From NCBI GenBank assembly GCA_030271565.1, contig JARXKR010000136.1, positions 1 through 5,992 of the forward strand: a stretch of 5,992 nucleotides of DNA. Reading direction: 5' to 3'. Source of the DNA: Pseudomonadota bacterium (lineage in GTDB: Bacteria > Pseudomonadota > Alphaproteobacteria > Sphingomonadales > Sphingomonadaceae). Shown piece after piece: positions 5,622 to 5,992 of this stretch. Numbering within the stretch: position 1 is the stretch's first letter; each line of letters starts with the position of its first letter. A program made the translations under genes and the position numbers. The notes below the pieces were generated by a model. The model made no database searches. It saw only the letters and a list, made by a program, of their open reading frames with translations, and was not told the origin of the DNA.

Positions 5622-5992
5622 ATGACCGAACCGCGCGATTTTAGAGACACCGTCTTCCTGCCGAAGACCGATTTCCCGATGAAGGCCGGTCTCCCCGCCA
5701 AGGAGCCGCATATTCTGGCGCGTTGGCTGGACGGGAATCTGTACCGGCAATTGCGCGATGCCCGCGCGGGGCGCGAAAAGTTCATCCTCCACGATGGCCC
5801 GCCTTATGCCAATGGCGACATGCACATCGGCCACGCGCTCAACCATATCCTCAAAGACATGGTCTGCCGCACGCAAAACCTGCTGGGCAAGGACGCGCCC
5901 TACGTGCCGGGCTGGGATTGCCACGGGCTGCCGATCGAATGGAAGGTCGAAGAGCAATACCGCAAGAAGAAGCTCGACAAGGACCAGGTCGA
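5622..5992 (+). CDS. ileS: Isoleucyl-tRNA synthetase, N-terminal part (3' truncated by window end)
   Basis: IleRS charges tRNA-Ile in the cytosol. The first 123 codons are present. The frame opens MTEPRDFRDTVFLPKTDFPM and reaches KAGLPAKEP, the usual lead-in of bacterial IleRS. HDGPPYANGDMHIGHALNHI (57-76) follows and holds the class I HIGH signature (His68-Ile69-Gly70-His71). VPGWDCHGLPIEWKVEE (95-111) then matches the conserved IleRS/ValRS/LeuRS block, and the preceding AGLP and DGPPYANG wording points to IleRS. A full protein of the family is about 900-1000 residues, so most of it, including the editing domain and the KMSKS loop, lies beyond 5992. The ATG at 5622 is preceded by a weak AAGG (5608-5611) at 10-nt spacing. 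The gene is separated from ribF by a 184-nt gap filled mostly with the palindromic element. No T-box leader is seen. Confidence 0.96.
   Translation, partial: MTEPRDFRDTVFLPKTDFPMKAGLPAKEPHILARWLDGNLYRQLRDARAGREKFILHDGPPYANGDMHIGHALNHILKDMVCRTQNLLGKDAPYVPGWDCHGLPIEWKVEEQYRKKKLDKDQV

Noticed and set aside
5344..5625. Short frames reading HTKTRR through the repeat arms on both strands
   Set aside because: The shared HTKTRR peptide comes from the inverted octamer repeats being translated on each strand, not from real genes.
5445..5957. 170-codon open frame on the - strand across the palindromic element and ileS
   Set aside because: It is antisense to the IleRS HIGH region, and its end falls in the repeat arm. 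It is a shadow.

Overview
The window looks like a chromosomal housekeeping segment from a GC-rich alphaproteobacterium, most likely of the order Sphingomonadales (Novosphingobium/Erythrobacter/Sphingomonas-like). The basis is high GC content, frequent TTG/GTG starts, the character of the proteins, and remembered gene order (gpmA-purE-purK-folA-M19 dipeptidase-ribF-ileS). The placement is an inference and was not searched.

Left edge (1-373): the 3' end of a GntR/HutC-family regulator (UTRA domain) runs on the + strand. It converges on, and overlaps, a tRNA-Thr(GGU) gene on the - strand. The tRNA has an encoded CCA and a good TTGACA -35 element upstream. The 114 bases from 260 to 373 hold only candidate promoter sequence. 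A 45-residue, highly basic small protein follows (374-511).

Central operon (559-5437, + strand): six genes packed end to end. They are gpmA (phosphoglycerate mutase, TTG start), purE and purK (two-step carboxylation of AIR in purine synthesis), folA (dihydrofolate reductase), a membrane-anchored M19 zinc dipeptidase, and ribF (bifunctional flavokinase/FAD synthetase). Junctions are +1, +5, -4, +12 and -4 nt, and the two -4 junctions are GTGA stop/start overlaps, so co-transcription and translational coupling are likely. All six genes keep their key catalytic residues. PurE/PurK make a purine precursor, and FolA regenerates the tetrahydrofolate that purine and thymidylate synthesis use. RibF makes FMN and FAD. 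The dipeptidase and GpmA have no obvious pathway link to the others.

Right edge (5438-5992): a 184-nt gap is mostly filled by a 142-bp palindromic element whose near-perfect 27/28-nt arms each contain two tandem ACACGAAG octamers. Then comes the 5' end of ileS (isoleucyl-tRNA synthetase), which runs off the window.

The non-routine signals are: (i) a double palindrome inside the last codons of the dipeptidase gene, giving it a repeat-encoded C-terminal tail just before the ribF start; (ii) the 142-bp inverted-repeat element between ribF and ileS; (iii) the regulator/tRNA overlap, where the stop codon lies in the antisense of the T-loop; and (iv) a U-C mismatch in the tRNA anticodon stem. I see no CRISPR array, transposase, phage gene, defence system or clearly novel enzyme system.
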